Source: Caballeronia glathei
GTDB lineage: Bacteria; Pseudomonadota; Gammaproteobacteria; Burkholderiales; Burkholderiaceae
Assembly (NCBI RefSeq): GCF_000698595.1
Contig: NZ_JFHC01000056.1
Location: forward strand, 1-55,430
Reading direction: 5' to 3'
Length of the DNA stretch: 55,430 bases
Every line of letters begins with the position of its first letter. Position 1 is the stretch's first letter. A program made the translations under genes and the position numbers. Below are positions 34,370 to 43,776 of this stretch, one piece after another. The notes under the pieces were generated by a model, which saw only the letters and a list, made by a program, of their open reading frames with translations, did not search any database and was not told the DNA's origin.

Positions 34370-35878
34370 TCAGTGCAGCGTGATCCAGACCGCCTTGCTC
34401 TCCATCAGATGATCGAGTTGTTCGGGGCCGAGGTCCTTGCCGAAGCCAGACGCCTTGAATCCACCGAATGGCATCGAGGGGTCGATGGTGCTGTGCGCAT
34501 TGACGTAGACCGTACCGGCGTGCAATTGCGGGATCAGCTTGTGCACGCGGTTCAGGTCATTGGAGTAGATCGCGGCGGCGAGACCATACGGCGAATCGTT
34601 CGCCTGCGACAACGCATCGTTGATGTCGTCGAAGGGGGTCGTCACCAGCACGGGGCCGAAGATTTCTTCACGGACGATCTTCATGTCGCTGCGGCAATGC
34701 GTGAAGATGGTCGGCTCGACGAAGTAGCCTGGCCGATCCAGTACATGGCCGCCATGCACCACTTCCGCGCCTTCGCGCCGCCCGGCTTCGATATAGGAAG
34801 CGACGCGATCCTTCTGAAGCTCGGAAACGAGCGGGCTGATGAAGCAATCCCGATCGAGGCCCGGCGCGATCTTCAGCGTGCGCGTGTATTCGATCAGAGC
34901 GCCGATGAACTTGTTGTGAATGCCGCGCTGGATGTAAACCCGGCTGCCCGCATCGCACACCTGCCCGGAATTGAAGAAGATGCCGTTTGCGACGGCGTGG
35001 GCCGCCGCCTCGATGTCGGCGTCCTCCAGCACCAGCACCGGGGACTTGCCACCCAGCTCGAGTGTCATGCGCTTGATGCCGCCCACGGCCGCTTGACCGA
35101 CAGTGCGGCCAATCTCGGTGGAACCGGTGAACGTGATCTTGTGGATGCCCGGATGGGCGGCCATGGCCGCGCCGATGTCGCGCCCCCGCCCGGTGATGAC
35201 GTTGACGACGCCGTCCGGGATTCCGGCCTCCTGCACCAGCTCCGCGAAGCGAAGCGTGGACAACGAGGTGAGTTCGGCGGGCTTGATGACGGTCGTGCAA
35301 CCGGCAGCGAGCGCAGCCGCCACCTTCCACGCCATGGTTTGCAGCGGGAAGTTCCACGGAACGATCACGCCGACCACCCCGATGGGTTCCTTGCGCGTGT
35401 ACGCAACGTAATTGCCAGGCAGCGAGGGTTCCACCGTGCGGCCATGAAGCTTCGAGGCCCATCCGGCAAAATAGCGGAAGGTATCGATCGTGCCTTGAAT
35501 GTCGACGTCACGCGCATTGGCGACAGACTTGCCCACGTCGATCGATTCGATCTCCGCCAACTCCGTTGCGTTGGCTTCGATCAGGTCCGCGAGCTGATGG
35601 AGCAGCCGTTCACGCTCGAGCGGCTTGAGCCGCCGCCACGGGCCACCGTCGAATTGTTTGCGGGCAGCTTCGACCGCGCGATCCAGATCGGCGGTCGTGC
35701 CGAGGGGAATGTGCGTGATCACGCCCCCTGTGGACGGCTCGATCACCGCGTACGATTCCCGGTCGCCTTGCGGCACCCAGGCGCCGCCAATGAGCATTTT
35801 CTGCGCCCTGGAAACGAAGCGGCGCGTCTCTTCCCGGACGCCGAACTGCTCCAGATAATTTTGTACGACGGTATCCAT
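34370..35878 (-). CDS. NAD(P)-dependent aldehyde dehydrogenase
   Basis: A 502-residue aldehyde dehydrogenase. Catalytic residues are Asn176 in PWNFPLQ, Glu274 in MTLELGGKSP and Cys308 in FFNSGQVCDAG. It resembles betaine-aldehyde and gamma-aminobutyraldehyde dehydrogenases. Of the tandem ATGs at 35881 and 35878 I use the second, six bases after GGAG. It lies about 130 bases upstream of the permease on the same strand and divergent from a LysR gene. It would oxidise the aldehyde made by the GMC enzyme. Confidence 0.93.
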   Translation of the reverse strand: MDTVVQNYLEQFGVREETRRFVSRAQKMLIGGAWVPQGDRESYAVIEPSTGGVITHIPLGTTADLDRAVEAARKQFDGGPWRRLKPLERERLLHQLADLIEANATELAEIESIDVGKSVANARDVDIQGTIDTFRYFAGWASKLHGRTVEPSLPGNYVAYTRKEPIGVVGVIVPWNFPLQTMAWKVAAALAAGCTTVIKPAELTSLSTLRFAELVQEAGIPDGVVNVITGRGRDIGAAMAAHPGIHKITFTGSTEIGRTVGQAAVGGIKRMTLELGGKSPVLVLEDADIEAAAHAVANGIFFNSGQVCDAGSRVYIQRGIHNKFIGALIEYTRTLKIAPGLDRDCFISPLVSELQKDRVASYIEAGRREGAEVVHGGHVLDRPGYFVEPTIFTHCRSDMKIVREEIFGPVLVTTPFDDINDALSQANDSPYGLAAAIYSNDLNRVHKLIPQLHAGTVYVNAHSTIDPSMPFGGFKASGFGKDLGPEQLDHLMESKAVWITLH

Positions 35879-36154
35879 CATTGTCTCCTGTCTTACGGAT
35901 TGGCTGCGATTCGGCCTCTCGTGGGCCGGTTTCGCGCAGATAGGTTCGCGTTCCTGCAACGCTTATTCGACGACCTCGCGGAGGCGGCGGCAGGTCGAGC
36001 CGCTCACAAACGGCCGGGGCCATCGATATAAACGCGGCTTGTGGCGGCGCGGCGTTTAGAGAGACTATGGACGACACGCCCGGGGGTGAAAATCACGTGA
36101 ATCAGATATTCACATCGGGAATTTCGAAGCAAGCGTGCAAGAGGAGCGGCGACG

Positions 36155-37081
36155 GTGATCCAGTTGCAGGACGTGGACCTCAAACTGCTGAGGGTTTTCA
36201 TGACGGTGGTGCGGTGCGGCGGATTTTCCGCTGCCCAGGCGACGCTGAACGTCAGCCAGTCGACGATCAGCGAGCAAATGACGACGCTCGAAACGCGTCT
36301 GGGACTCAAGCTTTGCGAGCGGGGGCGGAGTGGATTTCGCCTCACCGAACACGGCGTAGCGACTTATGAGGCGGCGCAGCGGCTGCAGGTGGCAGTAGAA
36401 AGCTTCTGTGTGGATACCGCTGCGCTGAAAAAGCACATCTCGGGGAAGCTGTACCTCGGCATCATCGACAACACGGTGACCGACTCGGCCTCGCCACTGC
36501 CGCAGGCGCTGCAGGCGTTCGTGTCGAGGGGGCACGATGTGCATCTGGATCTCTACGTCGGCACGCCTGCCGAACTCGAGGAGCGGGTACTGGACGGGCG
36601 GCTGCACATCGCCGTCGGGCATTTTCCGCTGCACGTGCCTGGACTGACCTACACCGATCTCTATTGCGAACCGGACGGTCTGTATTGTGGGAAAAATCAT
36701 GCGCTCGCCGGCCACTCGCCGGACGGTGCCGCACTCGAACAGGCCATCGCGTCGAGCCGGGTCGTCGCGCGCGGCTATCTGCAGCAGCACGACCTGCGAA
36801 TGCTCAAGGTCAGCAAGGCCGCAGCGACCGTGGACAATATCGAGGCGCAGGCCATTCTCATTCTATCGGGCGCGTATATCGGCTTTCTGCCCATTCACTA
36901 CGCTGCCCGATGGGTCGCGCGCGGCGACATGCATCAGATATGCCCCGACCAGTTCGGCTCCCAGTGGCCATTTTGCGCGATCATACGGCGGGCCGCCGTT
37001 GCCCCTACCATCCTGCAGGTATTCATGGTCGACCTGATGGAAAGCTACCGGCTGGTGCAGCGGACGGCATATACGACGTAA
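36155..37081 (+). CDS. LysR-family regulator
   Basis: A 308-residue LTTR starting at GTG with GAGGAG upstream. DNA-binding region: DLKLLRVFMTVVRCGGFSAAQATLNVSQSTISEQMTTLETRLG. The effector domain follows from about residue 92. It is divergent from the aldehyde dehydrogenase gene, with about 275 bases between, so it is the likely activator of the aldehyde dehydrogenase-permease-oxidoreductase unit. Confidence 0.92.
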   Translation: MIQLQDVDLKLLRVFMTVVRCGGFSAAQATLNVSQSTISEQMTTLETRLGLKLCERGRSGFRLTEHGVATYEAAQRLQVAVESFCVDTAALKKHISGKLYLGIIDNTVTDSASPLPQALQAFVSRGHDVHLDLYVGTPAELEERVLDGRLHIAVGHFPLHVPGLTYTDLYCEPDGLYCGKNHALAGHSPDGAALEQAIASSRVVARGYLQQHDLRMLKVSKAAATVDNIEAQAILILSGAYIGFLPIHYAARWVARGDMHQICPDQFGSQWPFCAIIRRAAVAPTILQVFMVDLMESYRLVQRTAYTT

Positions 37082-37112
37082 GCGGTGCGGCGCGTTCGCA
37101 CCACACCGCACG

Positions 37113-37146
37113 GCCATCGCCCGCGGGCGTGAACAGGCACGATGGC
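37113..37146. terminator. Inverted repeat between convergent genes
   Basis: GCCATCG (37113-37119) pairs with CGATGGC (37140-37146), with CCCGCGGG inside the loop. It lies between the LysR 3' end and the LivJ-type gene 3' end. No T tract. Confidence 0.35.
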
Positions 37147-37241
37147 AAGACGCCTCACGCGCCCCGCTCGTTCGCATGGCACCGCACGGCTACGCCGGCG
37201 TCACGCGTCCCGATCCTTCGCGATGGTCGAACAACGTCGCT

Positions 37242-38384
37242 CTAGGGCTGGGAGGATGCGAGCGGAGTCGGCACCCCGTTTCGATAGGTATAGATCGTGA
37301 TTGGCGAGTCCGTCAGGTCGCGGTTCTTGTCGAACCGATAGTGTCCTGAAACGCCGTGAGAATCGATGCTCGCCAGCGCAGCGCGATATTGGGCCGGTTC
37401 GATCGAGTTGGCCTTCCGCATCGCCTGCGCGACGATATTCACGCCATCGTACAAGGCCGCGCTGTAAGTCAACGGCTCAGTATGAAAGCGCTGCTTGTAG
37501 TCCGCCTTGAACTGACGGCCCTTTTGGGTTTGGTCAAGAACAGGGCCGCCCTGCGGACAATACACGCGTGTATCGACCGCCTCGCCGCCCAGTTTTGCCA
37601 GTTCCGCGTTGCACATCGCGTCACCGCCGAGCAGGTAGCCGTTCATCGCGAGGCGCTTCATCTGCTTGCGCAAGGCGCTGGCCTGGGCGTAGTAGCCGCC
37701 GTAGAAAACGCCTTCTGCGTTCGCACCCTTGACGTGCGTGAGGATGGAGACGAAGTCGGTCGCCTTGTCGGTCGTGTATTGACGATCCACGATTTCGATG
37801 CCGTTGGCCTTGGCCGCGTTGATGAACTCATCGGCGACACCCTGCCCATACGCAGTGCGGTCGTCGATCACGGCGATACGCTTGACCTTGAGTTCCTTTG
37901 CCGCAAATTCGCCCATGCGGCTGCCAAGTTGCGTATCGCTGGCGGAGATGCGAAACACGAACGGATAGCCGTGCTGCGTGATCGACGGGTTCGAGGCAAC
38001 CGTCGCCATCACGATGCCCGATACGTTCACCAGGTTTGAAATCGGGATCGCAACGCCCGAATTGAAAGGTCCGAAGATGACCTTCACGTCGGCGTCGACC
38101 AGGCTTTGCGCAACCGTCATGCCGGTACGCGGATCGGCGGCGTCATCCTGCGAAACCAGTTCGAACCGGGTCTTCTGACCGCCGATCACGAGACCCTCGG
38201 CATTCAGGCGCTCGATCGCCATTCTGACGCCGTTTTCATCGTCCTTGCCGATGGCGGCCTGCGGGCCGGTCAAGGGTCCGGTCAGACCGATTCTGACCAC
38301 CTGTTCGCCCGCCGTCGCTCCCACGGACATCGTGCTCAAAGCCACTGCTGTCAGCCAGCCTGCACCTGCGTACGGCTTTTTCAT
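37242..38384 (-). CDS. Branched-chain amino acid-type ABC substrate-binding protein (LivJ-like)
   Basis: A 380-residue periplasmic protein of the Peripla_BP_6 family. The signal peptide ends near residue 25 (SVGATA). VRIGLTGPLTGPQAAIGKDDENGVRMAI is the family opening, and AVIDDRTAYGQGVADEF is the interdomain motif. I start at 38384; 14 residues upstream in frame are not included. No permease or ATPase genes accompany it, so it must share membrane partners encoded elsewhere, or it works as a sensor. Confidence 0.9.
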   Translation of the reverse strand: MKKPYAGAGWLTAVALSTMSVGATAGEQVVRIGLTGPLTGPQAAIGKDDENGVRMAIERLNAEGLVIGGQKTRFELVSQDDAADPRTGMTVAQSLVDADVKVIFGPFNSGVAIPISNLVNVSGIVMATVASNPSITQHGYPFVFRISASDTQLGSRMGEFAAKELKVKRIAVIDDRTAYGQGVADEFINAAKANGIEIVDRQYTTDKATDFVSILTHVKGANAEGVFYGGYYAQASALRKQMKRLAMNGYLLGGDAMCNAELAKLGGEAVDTRVYCPQGGPVLDQTQKGRQFKADYKQRFHTEPLTYSAALYDGVNIVAQAMRKANSIEPAQYRAALASIDSHGVSGHYRFDKNRDLTDSPITIYTYRNGVPTPLASSQP

Positions 38385-38540
38385 CGCGCTCTCCTCATAT
38401 GGTGACGCGCCAGACTGCGCCGTCACCGGAGGTGGCGAGCGCGCCGCGCTTTGGCACAGAAAAACATCGCTTCGTGGCCCCGCTGTCCGGTTCCCGATTG
38501 CCTTCGACTAGCCCTGAGCGGTGGCTCGACAGCGCCCGGT

Positions 38541-39518
38541 TCAACGGGAAAGGTTTCGTTTGACTTTGCGTTGATGCATCACGCGGCCAATCGTGTTCAA
38601 CAGCAATTGCGCCGCCAGGATCGAAGTCGAACCCGAATGGTCGTAGTCGGGCGCGACTTCCACGAGGTCGATGCCGATCACGTCACCCTGCGCCGCAAGG
38701 CCGGCGAACAGTTCCAGTCCCTCGTAATACAGCAGGCCGCCGTGACTCGGCGTGCCCGTGCCGGGCGCAATCGACGGATCGAAGCCATCGATATCGATCG
38801 TCAGGTAATAGCGCACGCCCTTCGGAATCCGGTCCAGGACGCCCTGGATGCCGAGGCGCCGCAGGTCGCGCACCGAGATGATGTCCGAGCCCATCTCGCG
38901 CGCCTGCGCATAGCCTTCACGCGCCGTCGACGACACGTTGCGGATGCCGATCTGCGTCATGCCCGATACGACGCTCTTTTCCGCCGCACGCCGCAGCGGA
39001 TTGCCGTGGCCGTGACGCACGCCATGGCGCTCGTCGACGAAATCGAGGTGAGCGTCGATATGGACGATATGAAACGGCTCCTGGCCTTCGAACGCATTGA
39101 TGCACGGAATGTTGATCGAGTGATCGCCGCCCATCACCACCGGCAAGGCGCCCGCAGCCAGAATCTTGCGCACGCCGTACTCGATGTTGGCGTGGCTCTT
39201 CTCCGTGTTGGTGTGAACCATGTCGGCATCGCCGATATCGACGATGCGAACTTCGTTGCTGGGCAGATACACGACGTCGTCCTCGAAATCGTACGCGCCG
39301 CCGTGTCCAAACGAGAAAAGCGTCGACGCATCGCGAATCGAGCGCGGACCGAACCGGGCGCCAGCCCGCCACTGCGTGCCGCAGTCGAAGGGGGCGCCCA
39401 TCACCGCGACGTCCGCGTCGATCTTGTCCCAGTCGAGGCACAGAGGAGACTTCGCGAACGTGCAGATTCCAACGAACGGCAAATTGAGCCGACCGGTTTC
39501 GTAGCTGTTTTCAGACAT
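38541..39518 (-). CDS. Agmatinase/ureohydrolase family enzyme
   Basis: A 325-residue manganese ureohydrolase. All metal ligands are present: His133 in GGDHS, Asp155, His157 and Asp159 in DAHLD, and Asp242 and Asp244 in DIDGFDP. Glu287 is in the position of the arginase-family conserved Glu. The family releases urea from agmatine, guanidinobutyrate, guanidinopropionate or similar compounds. The residues that set chain length cannot be assigned confidently by eye. It lies upstream of the LivJ-type gene on the same strand with 156 bases between. A guanidino acid formed by the nearby dehydrogenases is an attractive substrate. Confidence 0.9.
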   Translation of the reverse strand: MSENSYETGRLNLPFVGICTFAKSPLCLDWDKIDADVAVMGAPFDCGTQWRAGARFGPRSIRDASTLFSFGHGGAYDFEDDVVYLPSNEVRIVDIGDADMVHTNTEKSHANIEYGVRKILAAGALPVVMGGDHSINIPCINAFEGQEPFHIVHIDAHLDFVDERHGVRHGHGNPLRRAAEKSVVSGMTQIGIRNVSSTAREGYAQAREMGSDIISVRDLRRLGIQGVLDRIPKGVRYYLTIDIDGFDPSIAPGTGTPSHGGLLYYEGLELFAGLAAQGDVIGIDLVEVAPDYDHSGSTSILAAQLLLNTIGRVMHQRKVKRNLSR

Positions 39519-39653
39519 GATTGACTCCGTCCTGTTGTTGGTTCAGATGCGGCGCACAGGGCGCCGCCCTCTTCGCCGCCGCAGCGTCGTCCGTGGTGGG
39601 CGGGCCGGCATGCATCTGGAACGGAGTCTATGTAAACAAATTCGACGGAAAAA

Positions 39654-39668
39654 TTCCCAATATGAGAA
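39654..39668. promoter_or_regulatory. Candidate LysR-type box upstream of the ureohydrolase
   Basis: TTCCCAATATGAGAA is a 15-bp near-palindrome with one mismatched pair and fits T-N11-A. It lies about 140 bases upstream of the ureohydrolase start, in an AT-rich patch, on the side facing the LysR gene at 39825. Confidence 0.35.
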
Positions 39669-39824
39669 ATACACTTCGGCAGAGTCCGAAGCGATGCGAG
39701 AGTCGAATGCGTCGCCAATGGGCTCACGCTCTGCCTGCGCCCGGAGCTTCCTGGACACGGATCGACAATGTTGGCGCGCCCGCCCGTGGCAAGGAGACTT
39801 TCCCCTTCAAGCACGCAAGACGTC

Positions 39825-40721
39825 TCAAGCGTCCCAAAAGCCAGGCAACTGCCCGGCCTCCGAGCGTATGAAATCTGCGATCAGTTTGACCCTCGCCACG
39901 TCGCGCGTTTCCGCGTGAGTGATGATCCAATACGAACGTGTCAACGCGACTTCGTCCGCAAGCAGGCGCACCAGACTGGAATCCGTGCGCGCCATGAAGC
40001 ACGGCAGGACACCGAGCCCCGCGCCGCCCGTCACCGCGGCCATTTGACTGATCACGTTCGAGATGCGCACATTCGGCACGAGTGATGTGGATATCTGCGG
40101 AAGGTAGTTGAGCTCCGCCGACCACATCTGGTCTTCCACGTAACCTATCCACGGGTGCGCGAGCACGTCGTGCAGGCTAGTGATCGGCGCGTGGCTCTCG
40201 ACATAGGCACGCGATCCGTAGATGCCGAGCGTGTAGTCGGTAAGCTTGTACGCGTAGACGCGCCCCTGTGCCGGACGCGTCATGCTCACGGCGAGATCCG
40301 CCTCGCGCTTGGACAGGCTGAACATGCGCGGATTGGCGATCAGTTCGATTTCGAGCCGCGGATGCGCCGCCGAGATTTTCGCAATGCGCGGCGCGAGAAA
40401 GTATGTGCCGAAGCCCTCGGGCGTACCGACGCGCACGCTGCCGGTCAGCCCCACCGACGCGTCCTCGAGCCGGTGCCGCATGCGCATCGCAAGGCTTTCC
40501 ATCGCCTCGGCGTCGGCAAGGACCCGTTCGCCTTCCGGCGTCAGCACGAAACCAACCGACCGCCGATCGAACAGCCGCACCCCGAGCCCCGTTTCCAGTG
40601 CGGCGATGCGCCGGCTCAGCGTCGAATGATCGACGCCCATTTGCTGCGCTGCCGCAGTCAGCCGGCCCGCACGCGAGATCGCGAGGAAAGCCTGAATATC
40701 GTCCCAGTCGAATTGGCGCAT
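39825..40721 (-). CDS. LysR-family regulator
   Basis: A 298-residue LTTR. DNA-binding region: FDWDDIQAFLAISRAGRLTAAAQQMGVDHSTLSRRIAALETGLG, and GSVRVGTPEGFGTYFLAPRI opens the effector domain. It is divergent from the SAF-domain oxidoreductase gene at 40880 and lies upstream of the ureohydrolase on the same strand. It most likely controls the oxidoreductase and MFS pair; control of the ureohydrolase is possible. Confidence 0.92.
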   Translation of the reverse strand: MRQFDWDDIQAFLAISRAGRLTAAAQQMGVDHSTLSRRIAALETGLGVRLFDRRSVGFVLTPEGERVLADAEAMESLAMRMRHRLEDASVGLTGSVRVGTPEGFGTYFLAPRIAKISAAHPRLEIELIANPRMFSLSKREADLAVSMTRPAQGRVYAYKLTDYTLGIYGSRAYVESHAPITSLHDVLAHPWIGYVEDQMWSAELNYLPQISTSLVPNVRISNVISQMAAVTGGAGLGVLPCFMARTDSSLVRLLADEVALTRSYWIITHAETRDVARVKLIADFIRSEAGQLPGFWDA

Positions 40722-40879
40722 GGGGATTTTTGCACAGCGTGGTTGTCGATATGCGCATTCTATTGCAGGAAACAGCCTGCTATCTTGCCTTCACCCCGCT
40801 CGATCACGCAGTCGGGCACTCAGTGAAGCAAGCGGCAGCAAGCCGCGCCGCCCAACACCTCTACAACGAAGGAGACAGC

Positions 40880-42259
40880 ATGTCGCTCATCGCGAAACTC
40901 AAGGCCCGTGCAGACGCTGGAACGCCGGTCAAGGTCGGGCTGATCGGCGCCGGAAAATTCGGCTCCATGTATCTGTCGCAGGCGCCGCGCACGCCGGGCG
41001 TCCATCTCGTCGGCGTGGCGGATCTTTCGCCGGACCGCGCACGCGCCGCGTTGCAGCGCGTGGGCTGGGAAGCCGAGCGTTACGGCGCGGGTTCGTGGAG
41101 CGAAGCGATCAGGAACGGCTCGACCTTCATCACCGACGACGCCGACGCGATGATCGCGAGCGATCACGTCGACATCGTCATCGACGCGACGGGCAGCCCG
41201 GCGGCCGGCATTCATCACGCGCTCCTCTGCTGCAAGCATCGCAAGCACATCGTCATGGTGAACGTGGAGGCCGACGTGCTCGCCGGGCCGCTCCTCGCGC
41301 GCCGCGCGGCCGAGGCCGGCATCATCTATTCGATGGCCTCTGGCGACCAGCCGGCGCTCATCGCCGAACTCGTCGACTGGGCCCGCACGACGGGTTTCGA
41401 AGTGATCTGCGCGGGCAAGGGCACGAAGTATCTGCCGGTCTATCACCAGTCGACGCCGGATACCGTGTGGAGCTACTACGGCTTCACCGAGGAACAGGTC
41501 GGCTCGGGCGACTTCAACGCACAGATGTTCAACTCGTTTCTCGACGGCACCAAGTCGGCGCTCGAAATGGCGGCGGTCGCGAACGCCTGTGAACTGCGTC
41601 CGCCTTCCGACGGCCTCGCATTCCCGGCATGCGGCGTCGACGACTTGCCGAACCTGCTGCGCCCCGCCTCCGACGGCGGCATCCTGCCCCATCGCGGCAG
41701 CGTGGAAGTCGTGTCGTCGCTGGAGCGCGACGGACGTCCTGTATTCCGCGATCTGCGCTGGGGCGTGTACGCCGTCTTCGAGGCCCCGACCGACTATGTG
41801 CGGGACTGTTTCTCTCAATACGGCCTGAAAACGGACAGCACCGGCCGCTACGCGGCGATGTACAAGCCGTATCACCTGATCGGGCTGGAACTGGGCGTTT
41901 CGATTGCCAGCATCGCCGTGCGCGGCGAAGCGACCGGCGCCACCGCCGGCTTCAGCGGCGACGTCGCGGCGACAGCCAAGCGCGACCTGCGCGCTGGCGA
42001 GCGGCTCGACGGCGAAGGCGGCCATACGGTCTACGGCAAGCTGATGCCCGCAGCCGACTCGCTGGTGCTCGGCGCGCTGCCGATCGGCCTCGCGCACAAC
42101 ATGGTGCTGCAACGGCCGGTGGCGGCGGGACAGCCGGTGCGCTGGAGCGACGTCGCGTTCGATTCCGGCAAGGAGGCCGTGCGCGTGCGCCGCGAGATGG
42201 AGGACATGTTCCGCGCCGAAATGAAGCTCGACGTGCCCGCGCGCAAGCTCGCGAGCTGA
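40880..42259 (+). CDS. NAD(P)-dependent oxidoreductase with C-terminal SAF domain
   Basis: A 459-residue protein. Residues about 17-150 form a Rossmann domain of the homoserine dehydrogenase type (VKVGLIGAGKFGSMYLSQ, then VDIVIDATGSPAAG and MVNVEADVLAGPLLARRA). Residues about 370-455 resemble a SAF domain (AKRDLRAGERLDGEGGHTVYG, PIGLAHNMVLQRPVAAGQPV). This architecture occurs in uncharacterised oxidoreductases sometimes misnamed flagellar FlgA proteins. GAAGGAGA before ATG 40880 fixes the start. It is followed by an ACS-type MFS gene, so it likely acts on an imported hydroxy or sugar acid. Confidence 0.85.
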   Translation: MSLIAKLKARADAGTPVKVGLIGAGKFGSMYLSQAPRTPGVHLVGVADLSPDRARAALQRVGWEAERYGAGSWSEAIRNGSTFITDDADAMIASDHVDIVIDATGSPAAGIHHALLCCKHRKHIVMVNVEADVLAGPLLARRAAEAGIIYSMASGDQPALIAELVDWARTTGFEVICAGKGTKYLPVYHQSTPDTVWSYYGFTEEQVGSGDFNAQMFNSFLDGTKSALEMAAVANACELRPPSDGLAFPACGVDDLPNLLRPASDGGILPHRGSVEVVSSLERDGRPVFRDLRWGVYAVFEAPTDYVRDCFSQYGLKTDSTGRYAAMYKPYHLIGLELGVSIASIAVRGEATGATAGFSGDVAATAKRDLRAGERLDGEGGHTVYGKLMPAADSLVLGALPIGLAHNMVLQRPVAAGQPVRWSDVAFDSGKEAVRVRREMEDMFRAEMKLDVPARKLAS

Positions 42260-42274
42260 AGCACACATCGCCCG

Positions 42275-42292
42275 CGCGCCCTGCGGGGCGCG
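42275..42292 (+). terminator. GC-rich hairpin between oxidoreductase and MFS genes
   Basis: CGCGCCC and GGGCGCG form a perfect 7-bp stem with a TGCG loop, 16 bases after the oxidoreductase stop. With no T run it may be an attenuator or mRNA-stabilising element rather than a full stop. Confidence 0.45.
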
Positions 42293-42337
42293 GGGCACTT
42301 CATCTCTCAACGCCCGCCAAAGGGCGACGGAGGAGAC

Positions 42338-43642
42338 ATGAGCCATATCAGCGATACCGTCGTCGTCGCGCCGTCTTCGCGCGCCGATGTCTACCGGAAG
42401 ATCACGTGGCGCATCATGCCGTTCATCGTGATCTGTTATCTGTGCGCGTATCTCGACCGCGTGAACGTGGGCTTCGCGAAGCTGCAGATGCTCTCCGATC
42501 TCGGCTTCAGCGACGCCGTCTACGGCCTCGGCGCGGGCATCTTCTTCATCGGCTATTTCATTTTCGAGGTGCCGAGCAACCTGATCCTGCATCGCGTGGG
42601 CGCGCGGCGCTGGATCGCGCGCATCATGATCACCTGGGCGATCGTCTCCGCGCTCACGCTCTTCGTGAAGACGCCGCTGCAGTTCTACATCGTGCGGTTC
42701 TTCCTCGGCGTGGCGGAGGCGGGATTCTCGCCCGGCATCATGCTGTATCTCACCTACTGGTTCCCGGCTAAAAAACGCGGCTTCGCGCTCGGCGTGTACT
42801 ACATCGCGATCCCGCTCGCGGGCGTGGTCGGCGGGCCGCTCTCGGGCTGGATTCTCAGCGCGTTCACGCACTCGACCGTGATGGCCGCATGGCAATGGCT
42901 CTTCCTGCTCGAAGCGATTCCCGCGCTGATCGCAGGCTTCGCCGTGCTGGGCCTGATGGTCGACAAGCCGCATCACGCGAAGTGGCTGACCGACGACGAG
43001 AAGTGGAACGTCACGCAGGCGATCGAGCGCGAGGATGCCGCGAAGACGACCCATGCGAGCGCCCGCGACTTTCTCGCTGACAGGAACATCTGGAAGCTCA
43101 GCGCCGTGTACTTCTGCCAGATCATCGGGCTTTACGGCATCAGCTTCTGGCTGCCGTCGATCATCAAGGACAGCGGCCTCACCAACGTCTCTCTGATCGG
43201 CTGGCTTTCCGCGATTCCGTATCTGGTTGCGATTCCGGCGATCATCCTGACCGGCATGAGCGCGGATCGCTTCCGTTCGCGGCGCATGCACTTCTCGGTG
43301 GCGCTCGTAATCGGCGCGGCCGGATTCGCGGCGAGCGGCTACGTCGGGCATCAGCCGGCGCTCGCGGTGATCGCGCTGTGCGTCGCGGCGGCGGGCATCC
43401 TGTCGGCGCTGTCGCTGTTCTGGGGCATGCCTTCGGCGTTCCTCGCGGGTACATCGGCGGCGGCGGGCATAGCCGGGATCAACTGCGTCGGCAATCTGGC
43501 GGGCTTCGTTTCGCCCTACATGGTCGGCTGGCTCAACGTCACGACGCACGACAACCGCATCGGACTCTATGCCGTCGCTGCATTCATGGTGATTGGCGCG
43601 GTGATGGTGCGCGCCATTTCCGGCCGGCTGGCGGATCGATAA
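42338..43642 (+). CDS. MFS transporter, anion:cation symporter family
   Basis: A 434-residue, 12-helix inner-membrane protein of the ACS family. Family segments are YLDRVNVGFAKLQMLSDLGF, FFIGYFIFEVPSNLILHRVG, VAEAGFSPGIMLYLTYWFP and FWGMPSAFLAGTSAAAGIAG. GGAGGAGAC stands directly before the ATG. It is related to the MFS protein at 7496, but the two are distinct. By position it imports the substrate of the SAF-domain oxidoreductase. Confidence 0.92.
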   Translation: MSHISDTVVVAPSSRADVYRKITWRIMPFIVICYLCAYLDRVNVGFAKLQMLSDLGFSDAVYGLGAGIFFIGYFIFEVPSNLILHRVGARRWIARIMITWAIVSALTLFVKTPLQFYIVRFFLGVAEAGFSPGIMLYLTYWFPAKKRGFALGVYYIAIPLAGVVGGPLSGWILSAFTHSTVMAAWQWLFLLEAIPALIAGFAVLGLMVDKPHHAKWLTDDEKWNVTQAIEREDAAKTTHASARDFLADRNIWKLSAVYFCQIIGLYGISFWLPSIIKDSGLTNVSLIGWLSAIPYLVAIPAIILTGMSADRFRSRRMHFSVALVIGAAGFAASGYVGHQPALAVIALCVAAAGILSALSLFWGMPSAFLAGTSAAAGIAGINCVGNLAGFVSPYMVGWLNVTTHDNRIGLYAVAAFMVIGAVMVRAISGRLADR

Positions 43643-43776
43643 GGCGACGCTATCCGGCGATTCACATGGCTCGGCGCCGCGGGCGGTGACATCGAACGCT
43701 GCGCGGCATCCCTTCGAGGACCATTCAGGCCGTGGGAACCGTCATCGGGCGTGCCGCTGCGCAGGAGCGTGGTTGT

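Noticed and set aside
34373..36031. A 552-codon open frame on the plus strand
   Set aside because: Antisense of the aldehyde dehydrogenase gene.
40820..43549. A 909-codon open frame on the minus strand
   Set aside because: It lies opposite the SAF-domain oxidoreductase and MFS genes, which have domains, start sites and typical membrane segments. The frame is Arg-, Asp- and His-rich with no domain, as expected from the antisense of GC-rich genes.
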